Shown: positions 1-8,680, counted from the stretch's first letter. The stretch is 64,000 bases of DNA from Acidobacteriota bacterium (GCA_025353165.1 JANXRE010000016.1:47344-111343), one strand, 5' to 3'. A program made the numbers and translations. Notes: a model not told the origin generated them from the letters alone.

Positions 1-1
1 G

Positions 2-301
2 GAACGGGACAGTGCGGAACTCGCGCAGTTGCAATCCGAGCGCAAGCAGGCTGCCGGGCAGCTTCCGCCGAGCACGCTGCAGCAGTATGAGCGTCAGCGC
101 AAACGTGGGCATGGAATCGGAGTGGCCGAGGTCGTGGACGGACGGTGCAGCGCGTGCCATATCGTCCTGCGGCCCCAGCTTTTCGAGGATGTGAAGCACG
201 GCGACAAGCTAATTCAATGCGAGAGCTGCGGCCGCGTGATCTACCACAATCCGCCCGTGAGTTTCGAGGGCGACGTCGCGCTACCTCAGCCCGCTTCCTG
301 A
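2..301 (+). CDS. C4-type zinc-ribbon protein, C-terminal fragment
   Basis: The reading frame is open from the window edge, so the N-terminus lies outside. What is visible is the end of a charged helical region followed by a zinc ribbon: CSAC near the middle and CESCGRVIYH near the end, giving two Cys-x-x-Cys pairs spaced about 20 residues apart. This matches the family of coiled-coil hairpin proteins with a C-terminal C4 zinc ribbon, thought to bind nucleic acid; no specific role is established. It ends 8 bp before aroC and probably belongs to the same transcript. Confidence 0.75.
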   Translation, partial: ERDSAELAQLQSERKQAAGQLPPSTLQQYERQRKRGHGIGVAEVVDGRCSACHIVLRPQLFEDVKHGDKLIQCESCGRVIYHNPPVSFEGDVALPQPAS

Positions 302-308
302 CACCGAC

Positions 309-1481
309 ATGTTGCGATTCGAAACGGCGGGTGAGTCCCACGGCGAGTGTCTTGTCGCGACCTTGACCGGCTTGCCGGCCGGCGTGCCCGTGGATATCGA
401 CGCGGTAAACCGGGAGCTGTGGCGCAGGCAGCAGGGTTTCGGCCGCGGCGGCCGCATGAAGATTGAAACGGACCGGGCCGAGATTGTCGCAGGGGTGCGG
501 CATTCGAAGACCATCGGGTCGCCGATCGCGATCCTCATCCGCAACGCGGATTGGAAGAACTGGACCGAGGCGTTGCCGGTCGAGGACGCGGTCGGAGGCG
601 AGGACAAAAAGAAACCCGTGACACGGCCGAGGCCTGGGCACGCAGACCTCGCCGGCGCGATCAAATACAATTTCCAGGACGCGCGCTACATCCTGGAGCG
701 GGCTAGCGCGAGAGAGACCGCGGCGCGCGTCGCGGTTGGCGCGCTGGCGAAGGCGCTGCTCGGCGAATTCGGAATCAGAGTGCTCAGCCATGTGGTTTCG
801 GTCGGTCCGATTTGGCTGGAGCGAGCCGTGGCCTGGGACGAAATCGCGGCGCTCAGCCAGCGAGACCAGGTGCTGCTGGGATGCGTGGACGCCGGGATCG
901 AAGCACGGATGAAGGAAGTGGTGGACGAGGCGTACCGAACGGGCGATACGGTGGGCGGCGTTTTCGAAGTGGTCGCGCACAATGTTCCGCCCGGCCTCGG
1001 CTCGCACATTGCGTGGGACACGCGTCTGGACGGACGCCTGGCGCAAGCGATCGTTTCGATGCAGGCGGTGAAGGGCGTCGAAGTGGGGCTGGCCTCGGAA
1101 GGGACCGCGGCGTTCGGCTCCAAAGTGCAGGACACGATTCACTACGACAAAAACGCGCGCCGTTTCACGCGCGGCGCGAATCGCGCCGGCGGTCTCGAGG
1201 GCGGCATCACCAACGGACAGGATATCCTGGTTCGCGGGTTGTTAAAGCCGATCTCGACCCTGCGCCGCCCGCTTGAATCCGTAGATTTAGCGACGCGGGA
1301 GCCGGCGCTCGCGGCCTACGAGCGTAGCGACATTTGCGTGGTCCCGGCCGCGGGCGTGATTGGCGAGGCCATGGTGTCCATCGTGCTCGCCCAGGCTTTC
1401 CTGGAAAAGTTCGGCGGCGACTCGATGACCGAAACACGCCGTAATTTTGAAGGCTATCTCGACCAGGTCAGGAACTTTTGA
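309..1481 (+). CDS. aroC: Chorismate synthase
   Basis: This 390-residue protein catalyses the last shikimate step, 5-enolpyruvylshikimate-3-phosphate to chorismate, using reduced FMN. The N-terminus MLRFETAGESHGE carries the conserved GESHG signature. RPGHADL, near residue 115, and RASARETAARVA, near residue 135, are the other family signatures. The length is that of a full enzyme. The ATG at 309 begins directly at the conserved N-terminus. Its stop overlaps the def start by one base, so the two genes are translationally coupled. Confidence 0.97.
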   Translation: MLRFETAGESHGECLVATLTGLPAGVPVDIDAVNRELWRRQQGFGRGGRMKIETDRAEIVAGVRHSKTIGSPIAILIRNADWKNWTEALPVEDAVGGEDKKKPVTRPRPGHADLAGAIKYNFQDARYILERASARETAARVAVGALAKALLGEFGIRVLSHVVSVGPIWLERAVAWDEIAALSQRDQVLLGCVDAGIEARMKEVVDEAYRTGDTVGGVFEVVAHNVPPGLGSHIAWDTRLDGRLAQAIVSMQAVKGVEVGLASEGTAAFGSKVQDTIHYDKNARRFTRGANRAGGLEGGITNGQDILVRGLLKPISTLRRPLESVDLATREPALAAYERSDICVVPAAGVIGEAMVSIVLAQAFLEKFGGDSMTETRRNFEGYLDQVRNF

Positions 1482-1996
1482 TGGTTCACCCGATAGTGAA
1501 ATACGGCCAGCGGGTACTCGAAACGCCCGCGGCGACGATTACGGATTTCGACGATCCGGAGCTGCACAAGCTGGTAGCGGATATGTTCGATTCGATGTAT
1601 GCGGCCAAAGGCGTCGGCCTCGCGGCGACGCAGATCGGCATCGGCAAGCGGATCGCTGTCGTCGACACCACCACCGGCGAAGACCCCTCGGCGAAGCTCG
1701 TCTTCATCAACCCCGAGATCATCGGCAAGGAAGGGGCGCAGACGGGAGAGGAAGGCTGCCTGTCCATACCGGGGTTTCGCGAGCAGGTCACCCGCTCGAA
1801 CAAGGTCACGATCAAAGCGCAGAACGCGAAGGGCGAGTGGTTCGAGATGACGGGCGATGGCCTGCTGGCGCGCGCGTTACAGCACGAGACCGATCATCTG
1901 AACGGCACACTGTATATCATGCATGTCAGTCCCCTCAAGCGCGATCTGATCCGGCGGAAGATTCGGAAGATGCAGAAGCTCGGAGAATGGGGCTAG
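1481..1996 (+). CDS. def: Peptide deformylase
   Basis: The enzyme removes the N-formyl group from nascent proteins. All three metal-site motifs are present: GVGLAATQ (about residues 44-51), EGCLS (about 89-93, Cys ligand) and HETDH (about 131-135, two His ligands and catalytic Glu). The length of 171 residues is normal. A TTG three bases upstream could also start translation, but the ATG at 1481 overlaps the aroC stop codon and gives the usual MVHPIVKYG start. fmt follows 7 bp later, the classic def-fmt pairing of formyl removal and addition. Confidence 0.97.
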   Translation: MVHPIVKYGQRVLETPAATITDFDDPELHKLVADMFDSMYAAKGVGLAATQIGIGKRIAVVDTTTGEDPSAKLVFINPEIIGKEGAQTGEEGCLSIPGFREQVTRSNKVTIKAQNAKGEWFEMTGDGLLARALQHETDHLNGTLYIMHVSPLKRDLIRRKIRKMQKLGEWG

Positions 1997-2003
1997 CCTG
2001 ACC

Positions 2004-2924
2004 ATGCGGCTGGTTTTCATGGGCACCCCGCAATTCGCCGTTCCCACACTCGAACGAATCGTCGCAGCGGGCCATGAAGTTATCGCGGTCTACACGCAGC
2101 CGGACCGCCCCAAGGGCCGTGGCCAACAACTTTCGCTCTCGCCGGTGAAGGAAGCCGCGCTCCGGCTCGGGCTGGATGTTCAGCAGCCGCAACGCGTCCG
2201 CCGCCCGGAAGTCGTCGAGCAGCTTGCGGCTGCGCAGGCCCGCTGCATGGTGGTGGTCGGATACGGGCAGATCATTCCCCAATCGATCATCGACCTGCCG
2301 CCGCTGGGAATCGTCAATGTGCACGCGTCGCTGCTGCCGAAATACAGGGGCGCGGCGCCCATTCAATGGGCTATCGCGCGGGGAGAGACAAGCACGGGCG
2401 TGACCACGATGAGAATCGATGCGGGCCTGGACACCGGGGACATGCTGCTGAAGCGGGAAACCGGGATCGGCGCCGATGAGACCGCCATCGATGTCGCGGC
2501 GAGACTGTCGGTGGCCGGAGCGGATCTTCTCATTGAGACGCTGAAGGGTCTCGAAGCCGGAACGATCCCTCCCATCCCGCAGAACCACGCGGAAGCCACT
2601 CTTGCCCCTATCATCAAGAAGGAAGATGGACAGATCGACTGGAACTGGCCGGCCAGGGCAATCGTGAATCGTTCGCGCGGTTTGGTGCCGTGGCCGGGAG
2701 TCTACACGCGGTACCGGGGCCAGCAGTTCAACATCTGGCGGGCTCGGGTTGCCGGCGACAGCGTAGAACCAGGAATGCTGGTGAACTTCGGAAGGCGTCT
2801 GCTCGCGGGAGCCGGCGACGGTTCGGTGGAATTGCTCGAAGTGCAGATGGAAGGCAGGAAGCGAGTGGACGCGGCGGCGTTCTTAAACGGATACCAGGTC
2901 AAGGCGGGAGAGCGACTAGGATGA
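2004..2924 (+). CDS. fmt: Methionyl-tRNA formyltransferase
   Basis: This enzyme formylates initiator Met-tRNA using 10-formyltetrahydrofolate. The N-terminal hydrolase domain contains NVHASLLPKYRGAAPIQWAI (about residues 104-123), with the conserved HASLLP and RGAAP catalytic loop, and then the DTGD motif near 146. The C-terminal part (from about residue 205) is the tRNA-binding domain. At 306 residues it is full length. It sits between def and argJ, and its stop overlaps the argJ start (ATGA). Confidence 0.97.
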   Translation: MRLVFMGTPQFAVPTLERIVAAGHEVIAVYTQPDRPKGRGQQLSLSPVKEAALRLGLDVQQPQRVRRPEVVEQLAAAQARCMVVVGYGQIIPQSIIDLPPLGIVNVHASLLPKYRGAAPIQWAIARGETSTGVTTMRIDAGLDTGDMLLKRETGIGADETAIDVAARLSVAGADLLIETLKGLEAGTIPPIPQNHAEATLAPIIKKEDGQIDWNWPARAIVNRSRGLVPWPGVYTRYRGQQFNIWRARVAGDSVEPGMLVNFGRRLLAGAGDGSVELLEVQMEGRKRVDAAAFLNGYQVKAGERLG

Positions 2925-4099
2925 AACTGCCCCTCGGATACCGCTACGCTTCGGCGTACGCGGGCATTCGCAAGAAGAGTAAGGACGACGTTGGGCTGAT
3001 CGTTTCCGAGAGGATCGCGTCGGCGGCGGCGGTGTTCACCAAGAACCGCGTCCAGGCCGCGCCGGTTCGACTGGCCCGGCGCCATCTCAAGATCTCGCGT
3101 GGATTGGCGCAAGCCATCGTGGTGAACGCGGGGAATGCGAACTGCGCGACGCGCACTGGCGATCAGGTCGCGCTGGCGACGTGTCGCGCCGCCGCCGGTG
3201 AACTGGGCTGCAAGGTGGAACATGTAATTCCCGCATCGACGGGAGTAATCGGCGTCGAGATGGACGGGCAAAAGCTCATCCGGACGCTTCCGCGCCTGGT
3301 TAAGAACCTCGTCCCCGACGCATTCGAGGACGTGGCCCACGCGATGATGACTACCGACACGGTGCATAAAGTCGCGGCGGCCGACGTCTCCATTCGCAAT
3401 CGCCAGGTGCGGGTGGCGGGCATGACGAAGGGATCGGGCATGATCATGCCGAACATGGCCACGACTCTGGCCTTCGTGGTAACGGACGCCGAAGTGAGCC
3501 CGGGCGACTTAAAAGAGATTCTGGCCGCCGGGGTGGAGCGCAGCTACAACCGCATCTCAGTGGACGGCGACACATCGACCAACGACACGCTGGCGATTCT
3601 CGCGAACGGCGCATCGGGGGTGCGCCCGGGCGAGCACGATTTCAAGAAATTCCAAGCTGCGATCGACGAAGTGCTGCAGAGCCTGGCGGTGCAGATTGTG
3701 CGCGACGGCGAGGGCGCCCGGAAGCTCATCACCATCTATGTGGAGGGCGCGGCAGACAATGCCGACGCCGCCAGGATTGGCCGCGCAATCGCCAATTCGC
3801 CGTTGTTCAAGACGGCGATTGGAGGTTCGGATCCCAACTGGGGCCGCGTTATCTCGGCGGCTGGGAATTCCGGCGCCGACTTCGATCCGGAGCAGGTGGA
3901 CATCTTTTTGCAGGACACGCTGGTGTGTGAAGGCGGGTTGGCCGCGGAGTTCTCCGAGTCGAAACTCAAGAATAAACTGGATGACGACGAGGTTTCGGTG
4001 CGGTTCGCGATACACGGGCGCGGTCCGGGCGAGTCGCGCTTCTGGACCTGCGATTTCACCGAGGATTATATTCGGATCAATGCGAGCTACCGCACTTAG
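2921..4099 (+). CDS. argJ: Bifunctional ornithine acetyltransferase / N-acetylglutamate synthase
   Basis: ArgJ recycles the acetyl group of N-acetylornithine onto glutamate in arginine biosynthesis. The precursor cleaves itself before a threonine; here the motif KGSGMIMPNMATT places that nucleophile at about Thr181. The 392-residue length fits. The upstream open frame extends into fmt, but the ATG at 2921 overlaps the fmt stop and starts at the conserved MKLPLGYRYASAYAGIR, so it is chosen. Whether it is mono- or bifunctional cannot be told from sequence alone. No other arg genes are in the window. Confidence 0.95.
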   Translation: MKLPLGYRYASAYAGIRKKSKDDVGLIVSERIASAAAVFTKNRVQAAPVRLARRHLKISRGLAQAIVVNAGNANCATRTGDQVALATCRAAAGELGCKVEHVIPASTGVIGVEMDGQKLIRTLPRLVKNLVPDAFEDVAHAMMTTDTVHKVAAADVSIRNRQVRVAGMTKGSGMIMPNMATTLAFVVTDAEVSPGDLKEILAAGVERSYNRISVDGDTSTNDTLAILANGASGVRPGEHDFKKFQAAIDEVLQSLAVQIVRDGEGARKLITIYVEGAADNADAARIGRAIANSPLFKTAIGGSDPNWGRVISAAGNSGADFDPEQVDIFLQDTLVCEGGLAAEFSESKLKNKLDDDEVSVRFAIHGRGPGESRFWTCDFTEDYIRINASYRT

Positions 4100-4493
4100 C
4101 TTCGCGGCTGTCATAGCGGTGGCTGGTTTCGCCCAGATCACGTCCCGTTTCAACGACACCATTGCAGCCATGTCGGCGGCCCTGGCCGAGGACAACGCCG
4201 AGGCATTCCTGGAGCATGTGGACAGCAAGATGCCTGGCTATGAGCGGCTGAAGGCGAACGTCGAGGCGCTGGTCAGTCAGGCCGACGTTCACTCCGGCGT
4301 GGATCAGATTGTCGAGGACGGCAACGAAGTCACCGTCGAGTGGGAGATGCGGATCACCCCGCACGGCGACGCGTCGCGGATCGAGCCGCGCCGTGCGACG
4401 CTGAACCTGAAGTTCGAGCCGGACGGGAAGACGTGGAAGTTAGTGGCGCTCGACCAAGTGGATTTTTTTGAGCCGCCGCGCGTTCGGCCTTAG
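4080..4493 (+). CDS. Small secreted protein, NTF2/SnoaL-like fold possible
   Basis: A 137-residue protein begins with a short hydrophobic signal sequence (MRATALSFAAVIAVAGFA) and is therefore likely exported. The remainder (helix-rich N-terminal half, then EVTVEWEMRI and WKLVALDQVDFF) resembles the alpha+beta layout of small NTF2/SnoaL-like domains, but this is only an impression. The start lies 20 bp inside the argJ end, in another frame, consistent with the same transcript. The stop overlaps by 4 bp the end of the convergent DUF190 gene. Function unknown. Confidence 0.7.
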   Translation: MRATALSFAAVIAVAGFAQITSRFNDTIAAMSAALAEDNAEAFLEHVDSKMPGYERLKANVEALVSQADVHSGVDQIVEDGNEVTVEWEMRITPHGDASRIEPRRATLNLKFEPDGKTWKLVALDQVDFFEPPRVRP

Positions 4494-4837
4494 ACTCCGC
4501 CCCCCTGCGCCGGACCGTATTGCAATACCTGCACCTTTTCCATCGTGATCAGGCCGCTGCCGATCATCTCGTCGAGAATGGGCAGAAACGCCTCGATCTT
4601 CTCCTGGCTGTCCACGATCTCGATGACGATCGGCAAGTCCTCGGAGAGCCGCAAAATCTTGGTCGTGTGCACCCGGCTGGAATGACCGAACCCCATCGGT
4701 CCGCGAAGCACTGTGGCACCGGCCAGATGCATCTCCCGCGCCTTGAGGACGATGCATTCGTACAGCGGCTTGCCGCGGAACTTGTCGTCCTCGCCGAAGA
4801 AGATGCGCAGCAGCGTGGCGTCGCGGGGCAGTCTCAC
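4490..4837 (-). CDS. DUF190 family protein
   Basis: A 115-residue protein with the PII-like alpha/beta pattern of DUF190: RIFFGEDDKFRGKPLYE, then LAGATVLRGPMGFG, and SEDLPIVIEIVDSQEKI. DUF190 proteins are frequently encoded beside CrcB fluoride channels and have been suggested to be PII-like regulators; the biochemical role is not settled. The open frame extends 17 codons upstream, but a GTG at 4837 overlaps the crcB stop (GTGA), which is the coupled start expected for this pair. Confidence 0.85.
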   Translation of the reverse strand: MRLPRDATLLRIFFGEDDKFRGKPLYECIVLKAREMHLAGATVLRGPMGFGHSSRVHTTKILRLSEDLPIVIEIVDSQEKIEAFLPILDEMIGSGLITMEKVQVLQYGPAQGGGV

Positions 4838-5217
4838 CGGCTCATCTCCAGGGCGGCTACGGAACCGAGCCACACGCCCAACAGGCACACCAGAACCGAA
4901 GCGAGAACGTAGGCCATCGCGCGTCCCGGCTCACCCGCTCTCGCCAGATTGAGTGTCTCCAGGCTGAACGAGGAGAAGGTAGTAAAGCCGCCGCAGATCC
5001 CGACCATGACGAACTGGCGAGTGGTGCTGGCCACTAAAATTCGCCCTTCCGGCGCGGTCATCGTGGCGAACCAGCCGATGAACGTGCAGCCGATGATGTT
5101 GACAAACAGAGTGCCCCAGGGGAATGTCGGCCCGAGACTCCGCGCCGCCCACCCTTGCATCGAGTACCGTGCCACGCCGCCGAGCGCGCTCCCAAGTGCA
5201 ATCCAGAAATAGACCAA
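4834..5217 (-). CDS. crcB: Fluoride-specific ion channel CrcB/Fluc
   Basis: A 127-residue protein with four hydrophobic helices. Family motifs are visible: GSALGGVARY at the N-terminus, FPWGTLFVNIIGCTFIG (the conserved Asn-containing helix) and GGFTTFSSFS (the broken helix with the phenylalanine and polar residues lining the pore). Fluc channels act as dual-topology dimers exporting fluoride. The start appears to be TTG at 5217; no ATG precedes the first helix. Only 29 bp separate it from the divergent DinB gene, and no fluoride riboswitch was recognised there. Confidence 0.93.
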   Translation of the reverse strand: MVYFWIALGSALGGVARYSMQGWAARSLGPTFPWGTLFVNIIGCTFIGWFATMTAPEGRILVASTTRQFVMVGICGGFTTFSSFSLETLNLARAGEPGRAMAYVLASVLVCLLGVWLGSVAALEMSR

Positions 5218-5246
5218 GTACCAGTGTAATTTGCCAAAATACGGAA

Positions 5247-5753
5247 GTGCGCAACGAAGAGGCTTTTCTCAGCTACTCGGTCGAGAAACTCGGACAGTAC
5301 ACCGATCGCATCTCGGTGTGCGTCGACAAACTGACGCCGGAGCAGCTTTGGGCCAGAGGCTCGGAAAACGAGAATGCGATGGGTAACCTGGTGCTGCATC
5401 TAGCGGGCAATGTGCGCCAGTGGATCGGGCACGGAATCGCCGGCCGGGAGAACGTCCGCGACCGCGACTCTGAATTCGCGGCGCGCCGCGACGGCGGCGA
5501 ACTACGGCCGCTCCTGCGCAACGCCGTGAACGAAGCCATCGCGGTCATCGCGGCGCTGACGCCCGAGAGGCTGGCGGAAACGAAGAACGTGCAAGGTTAC
5601 GACGTGACAGTGCTCCAGGCCGTGTATCATGTCGTCGAGCATTTCTCGCATCACGCCGGCCAGATCCTGTTCGCAACGAAGATGCTGACCGCGGACGACC
5701 TCGGTTTCCATCGCCACCTGCACGGCGCCAAACACGGCGGGCAAACCCCGTGA
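5247..5753 (+). CDS. DinB family protein (DUF1572-like)
   Basis: A 168-residue four-helix-bundle protein with the putative metal-binding histidines of the DinB/YfiT superfamily: HLAGNVRQWI (about residue 51) and HVVEHFSHHAGQI (about 130-142). Members include mycothiol- and bacillithiol-dependent transferases and many uncharacterised proteins; the substrate cannot be predicted. The open frame extends upstream, but GTG 5247 is the first start clear of crcB and gives the expected short leader. The next gene begins inside its stop codon. It is one of three DinB genes in the window. Confidence 0.82.
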   Translation: MRNEEAFLSYSVEKLGQYTDRISVCVDKLTPEQLWARGSENENAMGNLVLHLAGNVRQWIGHGIAGRENVRDRDSEFAARRDGGELRPLLRNAVNEAIAVIAALTPERLAETKNVQGYDVTVLQAVYHVVEHFSHHAGQILFATKMLTADDLGFHRHLHGAKHGGQTP

Positions 5754-6025
5754 TTCGCAGGTGGCTGTTCATCGCCCTGCTTCTGCTGCTGACGCTTTAC
5801 GCGGGCGACTACCTTTCGCTGAAGTACCGGATACCGGGAAACCGGGCCCAGTTCGGCTCCGTGCAGACGCGCACCTCGTACGCGGTGACACAAAAAAGCA
5901 AGAAGACCGAATACTACTTCAACCCTCCGGAGAACGAAACGTGCGTGCACTCGCTCTTTCCGCAGCTCGGACACAATCCGTGTTGGTACGTCGAGCGGAA
6001 TCGCGTCAGGCAGATCGATTTGTAG
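5750..6025 (+). CDS. Small single-pass membrane or secreted protein
   Basis: A 91-residue protein starting at GTG that overlaps the DinB stop by four bases. Residues 5-20 (WLFIALLLLLTLYAGD) are a membrane anchor or signal. The rest is soluble with two cysteines (ETCVHS and NPCWYV) in the C-terminal 30 residues, consistent with a periplasmic disulfide. No family was recognised. The 3' end overlaps by 20 bp the end of the convergent phosphatase gene. Confidence 0.6.
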   Translation: MIRRWLFIALLLLLTLYAGDYLSLKYRIPGNRAQFGSVQTRTSYAVTQKSKKTEYYFNPPENETCVHSLFPQLGHNPCWYVERNRVRQIDL

Positions 6026-7709
6026 ACTTGTCAGGAGCGTACTCGACCACCACGAGGGTGATGTCATCGGTGAGCAGCGTGCCCTCGGCGTAAGCCTCGA
6101 CAGTGGCTAGAATCTCGCGGTGGAGGTCCGGGCAGGTTGCGCTCACCCTGGACTTGAGCAGGTTACTCAGGCGCTCGACGCCGAAGAATTTATCTTCCGG
6201 GTTCTGCGCCTCTGTCAGACCGTCGCTGTAGATCACGATCTTGTCGAGGGGCGCGAGTTGTATCCGCTCGACATGAAAACTCGCTCCTTCGATCATCCCG
6301 ATCGGCAGGCTGGTCGTGGCGAGCGTCGTCAGGCGTCCGTCGTTGTGGATCACAAGCGGCCCACAGTGGCCGGCATTCGACCAGTGCAGGATTCCACTCC
6401 GGTCGATCATGCCGTAGAACACGGTAGCGTATTTCTCACCCTTCGTACGTTCCAGCAGATAACGGTTGATCCGGTCCATCATGGACGCAATCTGCGCGGG
6501 CGAATCGGATGCCAGAAGGAACGCTCCCTGTAGAAACGACGCCAGCAAAGCCGAGCTGACGCCTTTACCCGACACGTCGGCGACAGCGATCGACCAGGAC
6601 TCCGGACCCAACTGCCGCACGTCGAAGTAATCGCCGCCTACCTGCCGCGACGAGAGGCTCGATCCGGCGGCGCGAAACCACCCGGAGGTGGGAAGCTCGG
6701 TCGGCAGCAGGCTGCTCTGGATCTGCCGTGCGACGTCCAGTTCCTCGTCCATCCGCTGCTTGGCCCGCTCCTCTTCCAGCAGGCGGGCGTTTTCCAGAAT
6801 CGTGGACGCCTCCAGAGCCAGCGTCTGGAGGAGTTCGCGATTGCCCGCCGACAGGTCGGCGTGGGTCTCGCGCGAGTCCATGTACAGGAGGCCCGCGGTG
6901 TCGTCCAGCGACGTCACCATCGTGTCTTCGGTGCCACCGGTGCGCACCCGAACGAGCGGAACGCAGACGACGCTCCGCAGTTCCAGGTCGGCGACAGTCG
7001 TGTTGGGGCGGACTCCCTGCTCTTCCAGAGGGTCGAACGACATCGACAGCAGTTCGCGCCGCTGCTTCAGCGCCCGCTGGATAACACTCGTCGGGACTTT
7101 TAAATCCGTGTTGGACAGTGGCGCGCCTCCGCGCTCGCGCGCCACCTTCACGACGAGATCCTGGCCATCTCGCAAAAGGAGAAAGCCGCGCTCAGTTCCG
7201 GTGACGGCGAGCGCCGCGTCGACCACCGCTGTCAGGACATCGTCGATGGACAGCGAGCTCTGCAACGCCCGGGCGACTTCCACCAGTGCGCGAAGCTTGC
7301 CCAGATTGCCCTTGACCGGGCCGGTCGCCGCCGGCGCCTGGAGTTGTTCCAGGATGCGGCTGAGATCGCCTTCGTCGAAGCTGAATGTGATCCGGTAGGA
7401 ATCCTGAAAGCCGAAATCGATGCGGTCGGAGTTGCGCAGAGGCCGGCGGTCTTGGATGCGATCGCCGTTTACGTAGACACCGTGGCGGCTCTTCAGGTCT
7501 TCGATCAGGTACTGGCCGTCCTGAAAGGTGATGCGCGCGTGATTCCGGGAGATCCGTGTATCGCGCAGAACGAGATTGTTCTCGGCGTGCCGTCCGATGG
7601 CGAACGGCAGCGGATCCAGCGGCACCCGGGTGCGATTTCCCGACGGGTTGGCGACGACCAGCGTCGGGCGCCGATCTTCGCCCGCCCGCGCCTCGGGCGA
7701 CGGCGGCAT
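6006..7709 (-). CDS. FHA-GAF-PP2C (SpoIIE-type) serine phosphatase
   Basis: A 567-residue cytoplasmic signalling protein. An N-terminal FHA domain (about residues 17-110; IGRHAENNLVL, RISRNHARI) binds phosphothreonine. A GAF domain follows (about 135-295), then a short coiled coil (ARLLEEERAKQRMDEELDVARQIQ), then a SpoIIE/RsbU-type PP2C phosphatase with its metal-binding acidic residues (VGGDYFDV, AVADVSGKG, YSDGLTEAQN, TDDITLVVV). Such proteins usually work in partner-switching control of anti-sigma antagonists. The open frame runs 33 codons further upstream, but ATG 7709 overlaps the Fur stop (ATGA) and is the coupled start. No anti-sigma partner is nearby. Confidence 0.9.
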   Translation of the reverse strand: MPPSPEARAGEDRRPTLVVANPSGNRTRVPLDPLPFAIGRHAENNLVLRDTRISRNHARITFQDGQYLIEDLKSRHGVYVNGDRIQDRRPLRNSDRIDFGFQDSYRITFSFDEGDLSRILEQLQAPAATGPVKGNLGKLRALVEVARALQSSLSIDDVLTAVVDAALAVTGTERGFLLLRDGQDLVVKVARERGGAPLSNTDLKVPTSVIQRALKQRRELLSMSFDPLEEQGVRPNTTVADLELRSVVCVPLVRVRTGGTEDTMVTSLDDTAGLLYMDSRETHADLSAGNRELLQTLALEASTILENARLLEEERAKQRMDEELDVARQIQSSLLPTELPTSGWFRAAGSSLSSRQVGGDYFDVRQLGPESWSIAVADVSGKGVSSALLASFLQGAFLLASDSPAQIASMMDRINRYLLERTKGEKYATVFYGMIDRSGILHWSNAGHCGPLVIHNDGRLTTLATTSLPIGMIEGASFHVERIQLAPLDKIVIYSDGLTEAQNPEDKFFGVERLSNLLKSRVSATCPDLHREILATVEAYAEGTLLTDDITLVVVEYAPDKSTNRSA

Positions 7710-8278
7710 CAGCTCTTCCGCTCCGCCTTCTTTCTGGGAGGCTCGGAATCGGCTTGCGTGGCAGCGTCGCGGACTTCCTTCGCCCGCAGCGCCTGGCAAT
7801 GAGAACAATACCCGCCCACCTCGGTACGAGCGACCAGGATCTGAAAGCCGAAATGGGATTCGACCTGCCGGCGCAATCGGCTCAGCGGCTCGCCGAAGAA
7901 TTCCTCGACCTTGCCGCAGCGCAGACAGACGACGTGCGCGTGCTCCTGCTTCAGGCGCGTCTCGTAGTAGTGCTGGTCGCCCCCGTAGTGCATGAGGTCG
8001 AGCTCATCCACGAGGCCGCCGGCTTTCAGCATCTTCAACGTGCGATAGACGGTGACGCGATTCAGTTTAGGGTCGAGCGCCTGGGCCATTTGGTAAAGGC
8101 TTTCGGCATCGAGGTGCTTTCCGGATTTGTCAATCAGGTCGAGCAGTATTTGCCGCTGGCGGGTGAGGCGGACGCCGCGCGCGCGCAACGAATGTTTCAT
8201 GTCGGGAAGCGCGGCAGTCCCTTCCGGTCCGGCATTGGAAGAGCCCGGGTGCCCCTCAGCGCTACTGCGACGAGTCAT
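7709..8278 (-). CDS. Fur family transcriptional regulator
   Basis: A 189-residue metal-dependent repressor. The winged helix includes the recognition segment NRVTVYRTLKMLKAGGLV. The C-terminal dimerisation domain has HYYETRLKQEHAHVVC, then CLRCGK and CSHC, the paired CxxC structural zinc site of the Fur/Zur/PerR family. An N-terminal extension of about 26 residues before MKHSLRARGVRLTRQRQ and a lysine-rich C-terminal tail are unusual. The start chosen is MTRRSS at 8278; an internal ATG before KHSLRARG is also possible. It is coupled to the downstream phosphatase. Its metal (Fe, Zn or Mn) cannot be assigned. Confidence 0.9.
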   Translation of the reverse strand: MTRRSSAEGHPGSSNAGPEGTAALPDMKHSLRARGVRLTRQRQILLDLIDKSGKHLDAESLYQMAQALDPKLNRVTVYRTLKMLKAGGLVDELDLMHYGGDQHYYETRLKQEHAHVVCLRCGKVEEFFGEPLSRLRRQVESHFGFQILVARTEVGGYCSHCQALRAKEVRDAATQADSEPPRKKAERKS

Positions 8279-8335
8279 ACTCCAAATCGTAACACCGTGT
8301 CCTCGCTGTCGCGCGCTCCGCAACTGACCCACATT

Positions 8336-8361
8336 GCATCACACTGGTGTAGTGGCATCAC
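8336..8361. promoter_or_regulatory. Possible operator before ribbon-helix-helix gene
   Basis: Two direct copies of GCATCAC (8336-8342 and 8355-8361), 19 bp apart, flank a small palindrome ACACTGGTGT immediately before the ATG at 8363. Ribbon-helix-helix proteins commonly bind short repeated sites near their own promoters, so autoregulation is possible. This is inference from position only. Confidence 0.25.
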
Positions 8362-8362
8362 A

Positions 8363-8680
8363 ATGAGAACAATGCCCACCCGACCGAAGACGCCACGCAC
8401 GTCCAGAGTGAAGACCGTGCGCCAGAGTGTGACGATCCCAGCGTCCCTGGTGGTGGCAGTACGCCGCGTGGCGAAAGATCGCCACCTCACCATGAGCCGG
8501 GCGCTGGTCTCCCTGGCCGAGCGCGGCGTCCGTGCAGAGCTGGACGCCAAAGAGAATCTGAAGACCACCTACAAGCGCTTCATGGACGAGCAGGAGCCCG
8601 AACGCAAGAACGAAGCCGGGAAGGATTTGGTCCGCGCGATCTTTGGGAAGGACGCGATTGCCGAAGATACGATTCTCTAA
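8363..8680 (+). CDS. Ribbon-helix-helix-like small protein
   Basis: A 105-residue basic protein. Residues 18-55 (RQSVTIPASLVVAVRRVAKD and then MSRALVSLAERGVR) read as a beta strand followed by two helices, the layout of MetJ/Arc-type DNA-binding domains including antitoxins. The C-terminal half is charged and helical. An upstream-extended frame exists, but ATG 8363 lies just after the divergent fur promoter region. The 3' end overlaps the next gene by 23 bp in another frame, an arrangement common in toxin-antitoxin pairs. That role is unproven. Confidence 0.6.
   Translation: MRTMPTRPKTPRTSRVKTVRQSVTIPASLVVAVRRVAKDRHLTMSRALVSLAERGVRAELDAKENLKTTYKRFMDEQEPERKNEAGKDLVRAIFGKDAIAEDTIL

Noticed and set aside
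4490..4888. Longer DUF190 protein starting at 4888
   Set aside because: The extra 17 residues lie in the crcB 3' end and are basic and unconserved-looking; GTG 4837 overlaps the crcB stop.
5210..5260. Fluoride riboswitch before crcB
   Set aside because: The crcB leader is only 29 bp to the divergent DinB start and contains no recognisable crcB-motif fold.
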